Notes: a model not told the origin generated them from the letters alone. Positions 1 to 9,520 are shown, counted from the stretch's first letter. The stretch is 64,000 nucleotides of DNA from an uncultured Thiotrichaceae bacterium (GCA_937925855.1 CALAMO010000010.1:211351-275350); one strand, 5' to 3'. A program made the numbers and translations.

Positions 1-6
1 CTCAGC

Positions 7-55
7 CCGCCGGAGCACTGGAGCTACTCAGAAATAGCCCAGCACGCTCCGGCGG
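7..55. repeat. 10-bp perfect inverted repeat upstream of the large outer-membrane protein gene
   Basis: CCGCCGGAGC at 7-16 is exactly complementary to GCTCCGGCGG at 46-55, with a 29-base loop. It ends 17 bases before the ATG at 73, so it may fold in the mRNA leader, or be the 3' hairpin of a gene lying left of the window. There is no T tract, so a rho-independent terminator is not supported. Confidence 0.45.
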
Positions 56-72
56 AACATAGGATCCATATC

Positions 73-3000
73 ATGCGCATAATTAAAACAATAAGCGCGC
101 GGAGTGGCCTTGCTTTTATTAACCAACAATCCGGCGTGGGCGTGTTGCGCGCTGCGCTGTATTGGTTGGTGTTATTAACGATTCTATGGGTGGGCCAGAT
201 GGCTGCTGCTTATGCCGCAACGCCACCCAATACGGAATTGTTAAACACAGTGTATGCGACGTATCAGGTTGGTGCGGGCGCCCCTGTGAATATGCAGGCT
301 TCTGTGCGTACGGTCACGACTGATCGCACGCCAGCGCAGATTGATTTTTACACAGTCTTTGAGGGAGGTGAATTAACGCATCTGCCTAACACGGATTACA
401 GCCTAAGTGGATCTGATGCCAACCCTCAATGGCAGCCGGTCACGCATGACCTAGCGGCCAGCGTACCGATCAGCCAAACGTCCAGTTTTGCGGCGGGTCA
501 AACGCTACTCATCAGGCTGGAGGACTTTGACCAGAATATTGACAGTGGCGTTTCCGAAACGATCATCATTACGCTTGTCACGCTCGCGGGTGATCGTGAA
601 GTCTTACGCCTGACAGAAACTGCACCCGATAGCGGTGTGTTTTTGGGCGCTATTTTGACCAGCGCTAGCGCCTCTTCCAGCGTGCACAACGGCAGCCTGA
701 GTGTCGATAGTGCGGCAGAAATTACGGCTTCCTATCGTGATCAAAATGATGTGGCGGACACCGTTGCCGCGGCGGTGGTGATTGATCCGATATCACGAGT
801 ATTCGACAGCACGACCGGTGCTCCGATCAGCGGGGCACAGATTAAGCTGGTGCATGACAAGAGCGGCTTGAACGCAAGAATTTATGACACGGATGGCAGT
901 GATTGGCCTAACCCAGTGGTTTCTGGGCAGGCCCACAGTGCCCGTATCGCCACGAGAAGCCTCCCGCTCAAGCAGGGTGAGTTTCGTTTTCCCAGAGTGC
1001 CCGCAGGTGAGTACCGGTTGGAAGTGATTCCACCGCCGGGCTACCGCTATCCCTCCCAGCAAAGTAACGCCCAGTTAGCAGCGTTAGGCATGGCGACGGA
1101 CAAAGTGGTGATCGGCGCGCGTGGTGAGCGTTTCACCTTGGAGAAGGCGCTGGATACCGTAAACTTTAATGTGCCCTTAGATCCGTTTACTGGCCGTTTT
1201 AGCGTGACTAAAACGGTTGTGCCTGGCGTGGCGGCGGTCGGTGACATCGTGAAATACGTGATTACCGCAACTAACCGTGATACCCATCACTCGTTGCGCA
1301 ATGTCGTCTTACACGATAAATTGCCGCCCGGTTTTCGCTATATCGCGCAGTCCGCACGGTATAGTGATGGCAAGGTTTTTCCGGCAGATCAAATCCAAGT
1401 GGAGGGTCGCCAGCTCCACTTTAAGCCGGGCCAGTTGGCAGCTGGAGAAAGCATTACTCTCAGTTATCTGACCCATGTCGGTGTGGGCAGTCAGGCTAAT
1501 ACCAACGGTGTGGCGGTAAATCAGGTGCAGGGTTTCAGTGATGATGCGGTGTCTGATATTTCCCGCGCTGAGGTGCGTCTGCTGGATGAGCTCATGACGC
1601 ATAAAAGCCTGCTCATTGGGCGTGTCTTTAGCGGCAGCTGTGAGGATGTGGCACAACAGACCGGCATCCGCGATGCGCGACTGTATTTGCAAAATGGACG
1701 CAGTGTGGTGACTGATAATAACGGACGTTGGCATATGGCGGGTGTGCCTGCGGGTACGCATGTTGTGCAGCTAGACAAGGAATCTATGCCTGCAGGCTAT
1801 CGTTTGGCCCCCTGTCGCATGACAGCGCGGCATGCGGGTAAACCATTTGCACAATGGGTGGATGTAATCGGCGGTGATATCCAGCGCATTGATTTTCGCT
1901 TACAGCCCGACGGCACGGGAAGTACGGCTAAGCCTGCGGGTAAAGCTGCAAGCACTGGCACCGCCCAGCCTGATGATCCACTGCTACAGTTTGGCCCTGA
2001 TTATGTCGCCCGTACGCAGCCTGGCTTTGCTTTCGTCTGGCCGCCAGCACGCTACGTTCCGGCGATTTCATCGGTGAAAATTGCGGTCAAACACCCACCA
2101 AAGCATAAATTAACCCTGCTGCTTAACGGGGAGAAAGTGAGCCCGCTGAATTTTAAAGGCAGCCACACGAACAAAGCTAAAACAGTGACGGTAGCGCGTT
2201 GGAGTGGCGTGGACATTAAACAAAAACACAACGTGCTGACCGCGATTATTCGCGACAAAGCAGGTCGTGAAGTGCAGCGTTTGGAGCGGCAGGTGCACTT
2301 TACCGAGCGGAGCGTGCGAGCGAACTTAGTCGAAAGTGAGTCGCGCCTGATCGCTGATGGGAAACAGCGCCCGGTCATTACGCTACGCCTGGAAGATGAA
2401 GAGGGCTATACGCCGCGCCCGCGCACCCACGGCTATTTCTCATTGGAACATGCCCATTGGACGCCGGTGCAATCCGCAGCGGCGGCGACGGAAAACGTTG
2501 CACTTAACACCCGGCAGCAGAATGGGCGCTATGAATACACCGTTAGTAATGACGGCTTGGTGCGCATCGAGCTGGAACCGACGGCGCGCAGTGGTGAGGT
2601 GGCTGTTAATATTGCGCTGAGTAATGGTGAGACCGCGACCGTGCGCGCCTGGTTGCAGCCCGCGCTGCGTGACTGGATTATGGTGGGTTTTGCTAAAGGA
2701 ACGCTGGGTTATAAGACCTTAGCCGGTAATCTGCAGACGTTGGCTGATGGCGGGCAGCAGGAAGGTTATTACCGCAAGGGCCAGTTGAGCTTCTTTGCTA
2801 AAGGCCGGGTGCGGGGGGATTACCTGCTGACCATCGCGTATGACAGCGCCAAGCAAGTCGGCGAGACCGGCGCGCAGCTGCTGGATGGCATCGATCCGAA
2901 TGAATGGTATACGTTGTACGCCGATCAGCAGTCCGAGCAATATGAAGCCCCGAGTAGCCATCGGCTGTACCTAAAGTTAGAGAAGGAGCAGTTTTTTGCG

Positions 3001-5091
3001 CTGTTTGGTGATTTTTATACCGATCTTGATATCACTGAATTAAGCAGCTACGAGCGGGTGCTGTCCGGCTTAAAGTCAGAATACAAAGGCGATAATTGGA
3101 ACTACAAGGTTTTTGCTAGTCAAACTGGCAATCAGCGGCAGCGCGATCAGCTGTTACCAGATGGCACCTCGGGGCCGTATGTGCTGAGCTATGAGCCGAT
3201 TAGAAACAGCGAAAAAGTTGTGATCGAGACGCGCGATCGTGACCACCCGGAAGTGATTGTGGCCAGCAGAACCTTAACCCGCCACGTTGATTACGAAATT
3301 GATTATCTACAGCGCAGCCTGCGTTTTAAGTTTCCGGTGTCATCCGGTGACCATGATTTCAATCCGACCTTTATTATTGCCCATTATGAGGTGATCAGCG
3401 GGAAAGCGGGCAAGGAGCTAACTGCCGGTGGGCGTTTGGCTTATACCTCGGACGATGAGCGCTTAACGGCGGGGGTTAGCTATCTGCGTGAAGGGGATGA
3501 AAGTCAGCAGTACGGCGTTGATGCGCGTTATCAGGTCGGCGAGCATCTGACGTTGCGGGCCGAAATGGCGCAGTCTGGTAAGCAGGAAAAAGCCTTAGCT
3601 TGGCTGGCGGAGGCTGATTATGCCACGGATGATTTCAATATTCGGGCCTATGGCCGTGAAAAAGAACAGGGATTCGGACTGCAGAAAAACCAGGCGGCAC
3701 AGAGTATTCATAAGTTGGGGTTAGAGACCCGTTATGCCCTAGCACTGGACAGCGTGCTCAGCTTTGATATTAACCGCCAGGTGGTAGCGGGAACGCGCGG
3801 GGCTGTCGACACCGAGCGTCTGCAAGCAGATATTCAATGGGAAAAGGAGTTTGATAGCAGTCAGTTCAGCTTTGGTGTGCGCCATGCCGAAGAAGACAGT
3901 GGCGTCGGGCAGCAACAGCAGCGCCATGTTATCGTTGGCGGTCAAACCCGATTGTTTGATGATAAAGTCACTTTATCTGCGAAGTTGGAAAAGTCACTGG
4001 GGGATGCGGCCAGCCAGAAAGTGCCTGACCGTGCTCGCTTTGGATTGGAATACCAACTGAGCGAGGACACGGAGCTGGCACTGGCGCAGGAATGGTCACA
4101 GCTAGGCGAGGAACAGGCCTATCGAACTCGCTTTGGTCTTCGCACCAAGCCTTGGGCTGGTGGACGGATCAATAGCGGGGTGACGCGGGAAGAAACCGTT
4201 GGTGACGACATTCAGCAGCGCGACTACGCCAATTTTGGCCTGAGTCAGCAGTGGCAGGTTAATGAAAACCTGAGCCTGGATGCGAGCGTAGAGCAAGTTA
4301 AAACCCTGCATCAGCTTAAAGACTCAGCGGCAGAAGATGAGACACCTACCGTCGACAACAGTGATTATTCGGTCTTCTCGGTGGGTGCTGGCTGGAATGA
4401 TCAGGACTGGAGTGCTGCGGGGCGTATAGAGCATTTGGCAGGTGCGGTGAGTGATAAACAGTTACTGACGCTGGGGGTGGTGCGCGAGCTGAGTGCTGAC
4501 CATGCGTTGGCGGCCAACGCACGTATTACGGATGTTACTCAGTCCGACGGGAGTCGCACCCGTAAATCTGAAGTGGGTTTGCATGCGGCTGCTCGTCCGG
4601 CGGGGCAGGGCAACTGGCTTAATCGTCTTGATTTTATTGACGAAAGTAAACGCAGCCAGGAAGCGGAGACGACCGAGCGCAAGGCGATTTATAATCTGCA
4701 TTATGTGCGTCCCCTGGGGGAAAAAGCTGAATTTAGTTTCCATTATGGGGTTAAGCTGGGACTGCTTGAGGATGAGACGGGCCGCTACCGTAGCCTATTG
4801 GATACAATGCAGGCGGCGGTGCGGCTTGATGTGACAGAGCAATGGGATGCGGGTTTACAAGGCGGCTACTTACATAACTGGGAAAGTAATACCTGGAACT
4901 ACTTCGCTGGCGTGGCCGTTGGTTTTAGTCCCTCGACTAATACGCGGGTGGAAGCGGGCTACAACCTTTCTGGCTTTGAAGATGAAGACTTTAATAATAC
5001 CCATCATACCCATCAGGGGCCTTACATAAATTTTAATTATAAGTTAGATCAAGATTTGATGGATGAGGTCAAAGCCTGGAGCGAGCGTTAA
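73..5091 (+). CDS. Very large outer-membrane protein with DUF11-type repeat domains and C-terminal beta-barrel
   Basis: Predicted 1672-aa exported protein. The N-terminus is long and basic, followed by a hydrophobic stretch and an AYAA-type signal-peptidase site near residue 49. The next ~550 residues hold beta-sandwich modules: a region with 'RLEDFDQNIDSG', a carboxypeptidase-regulatory/SdrD-like module with 'RVPAGEYRLEV', a DUF11 module (around 'TKTVVPGVAAVGDIVKY'), and a second regulatory-like module with 'MAGVPAGTHVV'. From about residue 860 to the end, alternating strands rich in Tyr, Gly, Asp and Glu resemble an outer-membrane beta-barrel. The likely role is a surface-anchored structural or adhesive protein; no enzyme motif is seen. 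It is followed with no gap by the gene at 5092, suggesting co-translation. The ATG at 73 is chosen because the signal peptide follows it. The family assignment is by resemblance only. Confidence 0.8.
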   Translation: MRIIKTISARSGLAFINQQSGVGVLRAALYWLVLLTILWVGQMAAAYAATPPNTELLNTVYATYQVGAGAPVNMQASVRTVTTDRTPAQIDFYTVFEGGELTHLPNTDYSLSGSDANPQWQPVTHDLAASVPISQTSSFAAGQTLLIRLEDFDQNIDSGVSETIIITLVTLAGDREVLRLTETAPDSGVFLGAILTSASASSSVHNGSLSVDSAAEITASYRDQNDVADTVAAAVVIDPISRVFDSTTGAPISGAQIKLVHDKSGLNARIYDTDGSDWPNPVVSGQAHSARIATRSLPLKQGEFRFPRVPAGEYRLEVIPPPGYRYPSQQSNAQLAALGMATDKVVIGARGERFTLEKALDTVNFNVPLDPFTGRFSVTKTVVPGVAAVGDIVKYVITATNRDTHHSLRNVVLHDKLPPGFRYIAQSARYSDGKVFPADQIQVEGRQLHFKPGQLAAGESITLSYLTHVGVGSQANTNGVAVNQVQGFSDDAVSDISRAEVRLLDELMTHKSLLIGRVFSGSCEDVAQQTGIRDARLYLQNGRSVVTDNNGRWHMAGVPAGTHVVQLDKESMPAGYRLAPCRMTARHAGKPFAQWVDVIGGDIQRIDFRLQPDGTGSTAKPAGKAASTGTAQPDDPLLQFGPDYVARTQPGFAFVWPPARYVPAISSVKIAVKHPPKHKLTLLLNGEKVSPLNFKGSHTNKAKTVTVARWSGVDIKQKHNVLTAIIRDKAGREVQRLERQVHFTERSVRANLVESESRLIADGKQRPVITLRLEDEEGYTPRPRTHGYFSLEHAHWTPVQSAAAATENVALNTRQQNGRYEYTVSNDGLVRIELEPTARSGEVAVNIALSNGETATVRAWLQPALRDWIMVGFAKGTLGYKTLAGNLQTLADGGQQEGYYRKGQLSFFAKGRVRGDYLLTIAYDSAKQVGETGAQLLDGIDPNEWYTLYADQQSEQYEAPSSHRLYLKLEKEQFFALFGDFYTDLDITELSSYERVLSGLKSEYKGDNWNYKVFASQTGNQRQRDQLLPDGTSGPYVLSYEPIRNSEKVVIETRDRDHPEVIVASRTLTRHVDYEIDYLQRSLRFKFPVSSGDHDFNPTFIIAHYEVISGKAGKELTAGGRLAYTSDDERLTAGVSYLREGDESQQYGVDARYQVGEHLTLRAEMAQSGKQEKALAWLAEADYATDDFNIRAYGREKEQGFGLQKNQAAQSIHKLGLETRYALALDSVLSFDINRQVVAGTRGAVDTERLQADIQWEKEFDSSQFSFGVRHAEEDSGVGQQQQRHVIVGGQTRLFDDKVTLSAKLEKSLGDAASQKVPDRARFGLEYQLSEDTELALAQEWSQLGEEQAYRTRFGLRTKPWAGGRINSGVTREETVGDDIQQRDYANFGLSQQWQVNENLSLDASVEQVKTLHQLKDSAAEDETPTVDNSDYSVFSVGAGWNDQDWSAAGRIEHLAGAVSDKQLLTLGVVRELSADHALAANARITDVTQSDGSRTRKSEVGLHAAARPAGQGNWLNRLDFIDESKRSQEAETTERKAIYNLHYVRPLGEKAEFSFHYGVKLGLLEDETGRYRSLLDTMQAAVRLDVTEQWDAGLQGGYLHNWESNTWNYFAGVAVGFSPSTNTRVEAGYNLSGFEDEDFNNTHHTHQGPYINFNYKLDQDLMDEVKAWSER

Positions 5092-6549
5092 ATGATGCGG
5101 TCTGCTATTGCCGTATTGGGATTGGTGGCTATCACGTTGTCAGCCAATGCTTATGGCTGGAAGCTGGAAGCCGCCAACTTTAATACGTTTAATACCTTTA
5201 ATTCGCCTAATTTCCAAACCGTTAATTTGCAACAGGTTTATGACAGCGTACCGGTTGTTGTTGTGCTGGCGACTCAAGAGGGTCCTGATGCCGGTGGGAT
5301 GCGCGTGCGCAATGTGACCACCACCAGCTTTGAAAACAGCCCGGTTGAGGTGTCTTCGCAAGATGGCCCGCATATTGACATGGATTCGGCTTATATTGCG
5401 GTTGAACCCGGCTTACACGCCTTGCCTAATGGTGATGTGGTAATTGCGGGTTTTATTGATACCCTGCGGGTGCAACATGGCAGCGGTGTTGCCGGGGCTA
5501 CGTCCTGGGAAACCATCAATTTTGGTTATGATTTTGGTGTGGCCCCGGTCATTCTCGCTGAGATTCAAACCATGAATAATGAGCAGGGCGAAGGGGGTAC
5601 GCTGCCACCCTCGCGTTCTTCCGTGCCCTGGCTGAGTGTGGCGGTTGATAATATCAGCAGCAGCCAGTTTAATATTGCCTTAGAGCGCTCACAGGAAGCA
5701 CTTGGCAGCGTGACGCAGAGCGAACGCATCGGCTATATCGCTATCTTTCAGGGAGCTAATGGCACGTTCACCGATAATAATGGCAGCACCATTCAATATT
5801 TAGCTGAAACCAGTAATACTAACATTCGCGGCTGGGATCAGGCCCCAGTGACTCATACCTTCAGCACCGTATTCAGCAGTCCACCCGTGAGTGTGGCGAC
5901 CAAAAATACCCGGAATAACCCCGATGGTGGCTGGCTAAGGCGTAATGGCAACACCACGGCGACCAATATTCGTTTTGAGGTGGATGAGGATAAATACGCC
6001 GACAATGAACGTAGTCTCAGCGTCGCCGAACAGGAAGCTGCGGGCATTGTTAGCTTTTCACAGAATTTTAGCGCTGAGTTTGCTTCCGGCTTTAGCATTG
6101 AAAAAGCCTCGCGTGTGGTGTCTGATCCAGTGAATGGCACGAATAATCCGAAAGCAATTCCAGGGGCGGTGATTGAATACGCAGTGACCATCACCAATAC
6201 TGGGCATGATTTTTCAGATAGCGCTAACTTCAGAGTGACTGACCCGCTGCCGGTGAATACGCATTTACGGGTGACGGATATTGCCGGGCCCATGAGTGGG
6301 CCGGTTGGCTTTACCGATGGCGTGCCGTCTGGCAGCGGTACGACTTGGGCGTTCGCTGGTTTGGCTGATCCGGTGGATAGCGTGGCTTTTTCGACAGATG
6401 GGAGTGATTACAGCTATGCCCCCACTGCCGATGGGCAGGGCGTTGATACGGCAGTTACGCATTTATTATTGATGCCACAGGGCGCGTTTCGGGCCAATCC
6501 TGCACAGCCGCCAACGGCGACGTATACTTATCAGGTGGTGATTGAGTAG
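5092..6549 (+). CDS. Secreted protein with H-lectin-like repeats and a C-terminal DUF11 domain
   Basis: A 485-aa protein with a clear signal peptide (MMRSAIAVLGLVAITLSANA, cut near residue 20). Residues ~25-330 hold two or three repeats in which a hydrophobic 'VPVVVVLATQ', 'APVILAEIQT' or 'SPPVSVATKN' strand is followed by a strand like 'RVRNVTTTSFE' or 'AVDNISSSQFN'. That is the pattern of H-type lectin domains. Residues ~345-485 are a DUF11 module with 'GAVIEYAVTITNTG' and 'VTDPLPVNTHLRV'. The ATG directly follows the stop codon of the outer-membrane protein gene, so the two are probably one operon and may form one surface complex. Carbohydrate binding is an inference from the family. Little divides this gene from phoH, which converges on it 40 bases away. 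Confidence 0.7.
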   Translation: MMRSAIAVLGLVAITLSANAYGWKLEAANFNTFNTFNSPNFQTVNLQQVYDSVPVVVVLATQEGPDAGGMRVRNVTTTSFENSPVEVSSQDGPHIDMDSAYIAVEPGLHALPNGDVVIAGFIDTLRVQHGSGVAGATSWETINFGYDFGVAPVILAEIQTMNNEQGEGGTLPPSRSSVPWLSVAVDNISSSQFNIALERSQEALGSVTQSERIGYIAIFQGANGTFTDNNGSTIQYLAETSNTNIRGWDQAPVTHTFSTVFSSPPVSVATKNTRNNPDGGWLRRNGNTTATNIRFEVDEDKYADNERSLSVAEQEAAGIVSFSQNFSAEFASGFSIEKASRVVSDPVNGTNNPKAIPGAVIEYAVTITNTGHDFSDSANFRVTDPLPVNTHLRVTDIAGPMSGPVGFTDGVPSGSGTTWAFAGLADPVDSVAFSTDGSDYSYAPTADGQGVDTAVTHLLLMPQGAFRANPAQPPTATYTYQVVIE

Positions 6550-6589
6550 TGGGCCCGTATCGGGGTATGCGGGGCATCCTACAGCTGCG

Positions 6590-8020
6590 CTACAAATAAT
6601 CCGACGCAAAATCCGCCAATCTGGAGCGCTCACCGCGCTGTAGCGTCACATGGCCGCTGTGCTGCCAGTGCTTGAAGCGATCAACCACATAGGTCAAACC
6701 CGACGAGGTCTCGGTGATATAAGGCGTATCAATTTGCGCAATATTCCCCAGGCAAACCACTTTAGTGCCCGGCCCGGCGCGTGTAATCAGCGTTTTCATC
6801 TGCTTGGGCGTTAGGTTTTGGGCTTCATCAATGATGATGTAGCGATTGAGGAAGGTGCGGCCCCGCATAAAGTTCAGCGATTTGATTTTAATCCGACTCA
6901 TGAGAAATTCATCGGTGGCATTACGACCCCATTGACTGCTGTCGCTGGGTTGGGTTAGCACCTCCAGATTGTCCAGTAGTGCGCCCATCCAGGGTGCCAT
7001 TTTTTCTTCTTCGGTTCCGGGCAAAAACCCAATATCTTCACCTACTGGTACTGTGACCCGAGTCATAATAATTTCTTTATATAAATTATCATCTAAGGTT
7101 TGTGCCAGCCCAGCTGCGAGGGTTAACAGCGTTTTGCCGGTGCCCGCCGCGCCCATAAGGGTGACGAGGTCAATTTCGGGATCGGTTAGTAGGTTAAGCG
7201 CAAAATTTTGTTCGCGATTACGTGCGGTAATGCCCCAGATGGCATGCCGCTGTTCGGTGAAGTCACGGATAGTTTCGATGACGGCATGATCATCATTTTG
7301 GGCGCGTACTATCGATTGCAGGCCATGTTCATCGTCTTCGAACAAAAACAGGCCGGGCTGCCACTCGCGGGTCAGCGGGCCATGGACGCGGTAGAAAGTG
7401 TGGCCTGCTTCCTGCCAGGATTCTACCCCTTTACCGTGCTCATCCCAAAAGTCTTCGGGTAGTTCATAAAAGCCAGCGGGTAAGAGGTCGGCATCATCCA
7501 GTACTTGGTCGTTGAAATAATCTTCCGCTTTCAGGCCAATAATATTTGCCTTAATCCGCAGGTTAATGTCTTTGGAAACCAGGATAATATTACGGTCGGG
7601 GTGTTTTTCTTGCAGGTACAGGCCAACGCCTAGAATGGTATTATCCGGTGAGTCGCCCGGCAGATTAGGCGGCAACTTATGGGTAAGGGTTTCGGTCTGG
7701 AAGTACAGTCTGCCTTGTGCGCTTTCGCGCTGGCTGCTGATGGGATTGACGGCGAGCGCTACGCCGTCTGATAATGATGGGTTAGCTTCTGCCTGGATCA
7801 GATCGTTTAGGAATCGACTGACCTGGCGTACATTGCGCGCCACTTCTGACACGCCCTTTTTCCCCTTGTCTAGTTCTTCCAGCACCACCATCGGCAAGAA
7901 GACAGCGTGCTCTTGAAAGCGGAAGAGAGCAGTGGGGTCGTGCATCAACACGTTGGTGTCGAGCACGAAAATTCTTTGGCTATTGGGCGCTAGCGGGTCA
8001 TCCGGTGTTGTTTTTGTCAT
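6590..8020 (-). CDS. PhoH family ATPase with N-terminal PIN domain
   Basis: A 476-aa two-domain protein. Residues ~15-150 form a PIN RNase domain, with 'VLDTNVLMHD' giving the first acidic cluster and 'VLEELDKGKKG' the second. The C-terminal ~230 residues are the PhoH P-loop ATPase, with Walker A 'GAAGTGKT' and Walker B-like 'YIIIDEAQNLTP'. This PIN-PhoH order is the PhoH2/YlaK type, thought to act as an RNA helicase-nuclease in the cytoplasm; the cellular target is not defined for this homologue. It lies 43 bases downstream of bcp on the same strand, so the two may share a transcript. All catalytic motifs appear intact. Confidence 0.92.
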   Translation of the reverse strand: MTKTTPDDPLAPNSQRIFVLDTNVLMHDPTALFRFQEHAVFLPMVVLEELDKGKKGVSEVARNVRQVSRFLNDLIQAEANPSLSDGVALAVNPISSQRESAQGRLYFQTETLTHKLPPNLPGDSPDNTILGVGLYLQEKHPDRNIILVSKDINLRIKANIIGLKAEDYFNDQVLDDADLLPAGFYELPEDFWDEHGKGVESWQEAGHTFYRVHGPLTREWQPGLFLFEDDEHGLQSIVRAQNDDHAVIETIRDFTEQRHAIWGITARNREQNFALNLLTDPEIDLVTLMGAAGTGKTLLTLAAGLAQTLDDNLYKEIIMTRVTVPVGEDIGFLPGTEEEKMAPWMGALLDNLEVLTQPSDSSQWGRNATDEFLMSRIKIKSLNFMRGRTFLNRYIIIDEAQNLTPKQMKTLITRAGPGTKVVCLGNIAQIDTPYITETSSGLTYVVDRFKHWQHSGHVTLQRGERSRLADFASDYL

Positions 8021-8063
8021 AGGTTCAATTTACGGTGGAGTGAAATTTTTTGGCGCTTTTTTG

Positions 8064-8543
8064 CTAGAGTGCGCGCACTGCATCCAAGACGGTAGCGACA
8101 TGTTCTTTGACCCGGACTTTACGCCATTCCTGCCGTAGTAGGCCGTTCTTATCGATCAAAAAGGTGCTGCGCTCAATGCCCCTGACCTGTTTACCGTACA
8201 TATTCTTCATTTTAATCACATCGAACAGCTGACACAGCGCTTCGTCTTTATCAGAAATGAGTTCAAAGGGAAAAGACTGTTTGCTGCGGAAATTTTCGTG
8301 CACTTTTAAGCTATCGCGCGAGATACCGAAAATGTCAGTGTCCAGCGCTTGAAACTCAGCGTAGTGGTCGCGAAAATCCTGACCCTCTGTGGTGCAACCT
8401 GGCGTGTTGTCTTTGGGGTAAAAATACAGCACTAGGTGACGTTGTCCCCTGAAGGCAGACAGATCGAAGGTTTTTTCTGAGGTCATGGCGGCGCTGAAAT
8501 CAGTTACGCTTTGACCTACCGTTGGCAGCGTCATGGCAGGCAT
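8064..8543 (-). CDS. bcp: Thioredoxin-dependent peroxiredoxin, Bcp/PrxQ type
   Basis: 159-aa peroxiredoxin that reduces hydrogen and organic peroxides in the cytoplasm. The thioredoxin fold and active site are clear: 'LYFYPKDNTPGCTTEG' holds the peroxidatic cysteine. In many Bcp proteins a resolving cysteine lies five residues later (CTxxxC); here that position is not Cys (CTTEGQDF), so the protein is a 1-Cys form or uses the later Cys in 'EALCQLFDV'. Upstream at 8572-8603 is an imperfect palindrome that could be its promoter or operator. It is probably transcribed with phoH. Confidence 0.93.
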   Translation of the reverse strand: MPAMTLPTVGQSVTDFSAAMTSEKTFDLSAFRGQRHLVLYFYPKDNTPGCTTEGQDFRDHYAEFQALDTDIFGISRDSLKVHENFRSKQSFPFELISDKDEALCQLFDVIKMKNMYGKQVRGIERSTFLIDKNGLLRQEWRKVRVKEHVATVLDAVRAL

Positions 8544-8571
8544 TCCTTATGGGTGCGCATTATTCAAGATT

Positions 8572-8603
8572 AACAAGGTATAAACAGTATACGCTAACTT
8601 GTT
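8572..8603. promoter_or_regulatory. Imperfect palindrome in the bcp upstream region
   Basis: AACAAG (8572-8577) and CTTGTT (8598-8603) flank an internal GTATA...TATAC pair. It begins 29 bases upstream of the bcp start. Read on the minus strand it includes TATACT, a possible -10 box. An operator or promoter role is an inference from position and symmetry. Confidence 0.35.
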
Positions 8604-8624
8604 GTGAATGCCTGAATGCCAGCG

Positions 8625-8656
8625 CTAAAAAAAGGAAAACCCGCAGCGAGTGTGGG
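8625..8656 (-). terminator. Probable rho-independent terminator for the DUF4360 gene
   Basis: On the minus strand CCCACA (8656-8651), a 5-base loop and TGCGGG (8645-8640) form a 6-bp stem with one G-U pair. It is followed by TTTTCCTTTTTTT (complement of the A-rich run ending at 8639). It lies ~105 bases beyond the stop of the secreted-protein gene at 8765 and before bcp. Confidence 0.6.
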
Positions 8657-8764
8657 CCTTATGGAGCGATATGCCTTATTAGGAGTGTGCTGTAAACGTC
8701 CTTGTCCACAGCACGGGGTGTAACCTTCAAAGGTATAGCATTTAAATGTGTGGCCTCTGCCCTG

Positions 8765-9346
8765 TTAGTGACAGCGTCTCCACTTCAGGTGGAATTTAAC
8801 CTTGTTTTGTAAATCCAGCGTATCGACTGCTGCATAGCTATTGTGACTGCGGGCACGCAGGTTGCTGTTAATGCGCAGGTTGACGCTGCGACCACATTGT
8901 CCCCAAGTCAGCGTGCGGTGCAGCATATTATCGGTTTTCAGGAAATCAGTGCCCTGATTTGAACGAATATTGCTGGTAATCCAAGGTGCACGCGGTTGTC
9001 CGGCAAAGAAGTATTTACGCTTCAGCTGTACGCTGCCTTCTGCATAGCCCTGCCAGTCGGCGGTCATCACTGATACCTGATAGCCCTGGGGGACGTGCAC
9101 GGGTACCGCAAAGTTACAGGAGGCGCGGCGGACACCACTGACGGAGTTTGCACCGGCATCGTAGGAATCAAATAGAATGCTTAGGGTGCTGGTGTTAGCG
9201 CCGGTGACGGCGATTGAACCTGCTGGGCAGCCGGTGCCTGCAAAGTTGATTGGGCTTTTAAAAAACACGGCTGATGCGCTAGCCGTAGACATTATCGACA
9301 GGCTGAATAATGCAGTAGCTGCGATTGCTGATAAAATTTTCATCAT
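8765..9346 (-). CDS. Secreted DUF4360-like protein
   Basis: 193-aa protein with a standard signal peptide (hydrophobic core 'AATALFSLSIMSTASASA', cut near residue 25). The mature part has several conserved-looking cysteines: 'GTGCPAGS', 'RRASCNF', 'WGQCGRS' and a terminal 'WRRCH'. The GCPxGS start, the 'YQVSVMTADWQGYA' strand and the late 'WGQCG...LRINSNLRA' strand resemble DUF4360, a family of small exported proteins of unknown function. Two adjacent ATGs are possible starts. It is monocistronic: a terminator-like hairpin follows at 8640-8656 and a long untranslated region precedes it. Confidence 0.7.
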   Translation of the reverse strand: MMKILSAIAATALFSLSIMSTASASAVFFKSPINFAGTGCPAGSIAVTGANTSTLSILFDSYDAGANSVSGVRRASCNFAVPVHVPQGYQVSVMTADWQGYAEGSVQLKRKYFFAGQPRAPWITSNIRSNQGTDFLKTDNMLHRTLTWGQCGRSVNLRINSNLRARSHNSYAAVDTLDLQNKVKFHLKWRRCH

Positions 9347-9378
9347 GTTTTCCTCAGTTTAAAAATTTCAGTGCTGGC

Positions 9379-9407
9379 GTGTAAGTTGTTACCGCTGTGG
9401 CTTACAC
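9379..9407. repeat. 7-bp inverted repeat in the 9347-9699 gene-free interval
   Basis: GTGTAAG (9379-9385) pairs with CTTACAC (9401-9407). It lies upstream of the minus-strand DUF4360 gene, in a 353-base region without an open reading frame I would call. It could be an operator; no factor can be named. Confidence 0.3.
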
Positions 9408-9520
9408 CCTGTTATTGCGTGTTACATGTTCTGGCTGATTGTTACTTGGGTTAATCAGCATGAGGTGCATGATGAAGATTTGGGGTTTGCCTGTGTATCC
9501 CTTGTATTGGTGTAAACTAG

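Noticed and set aside
1309..1761. 150-aa minus-strand frame inside the DUF11 protein gene
   Set aside because: It is a shadow of the coding strand with no ribosome site or recognisable domain.
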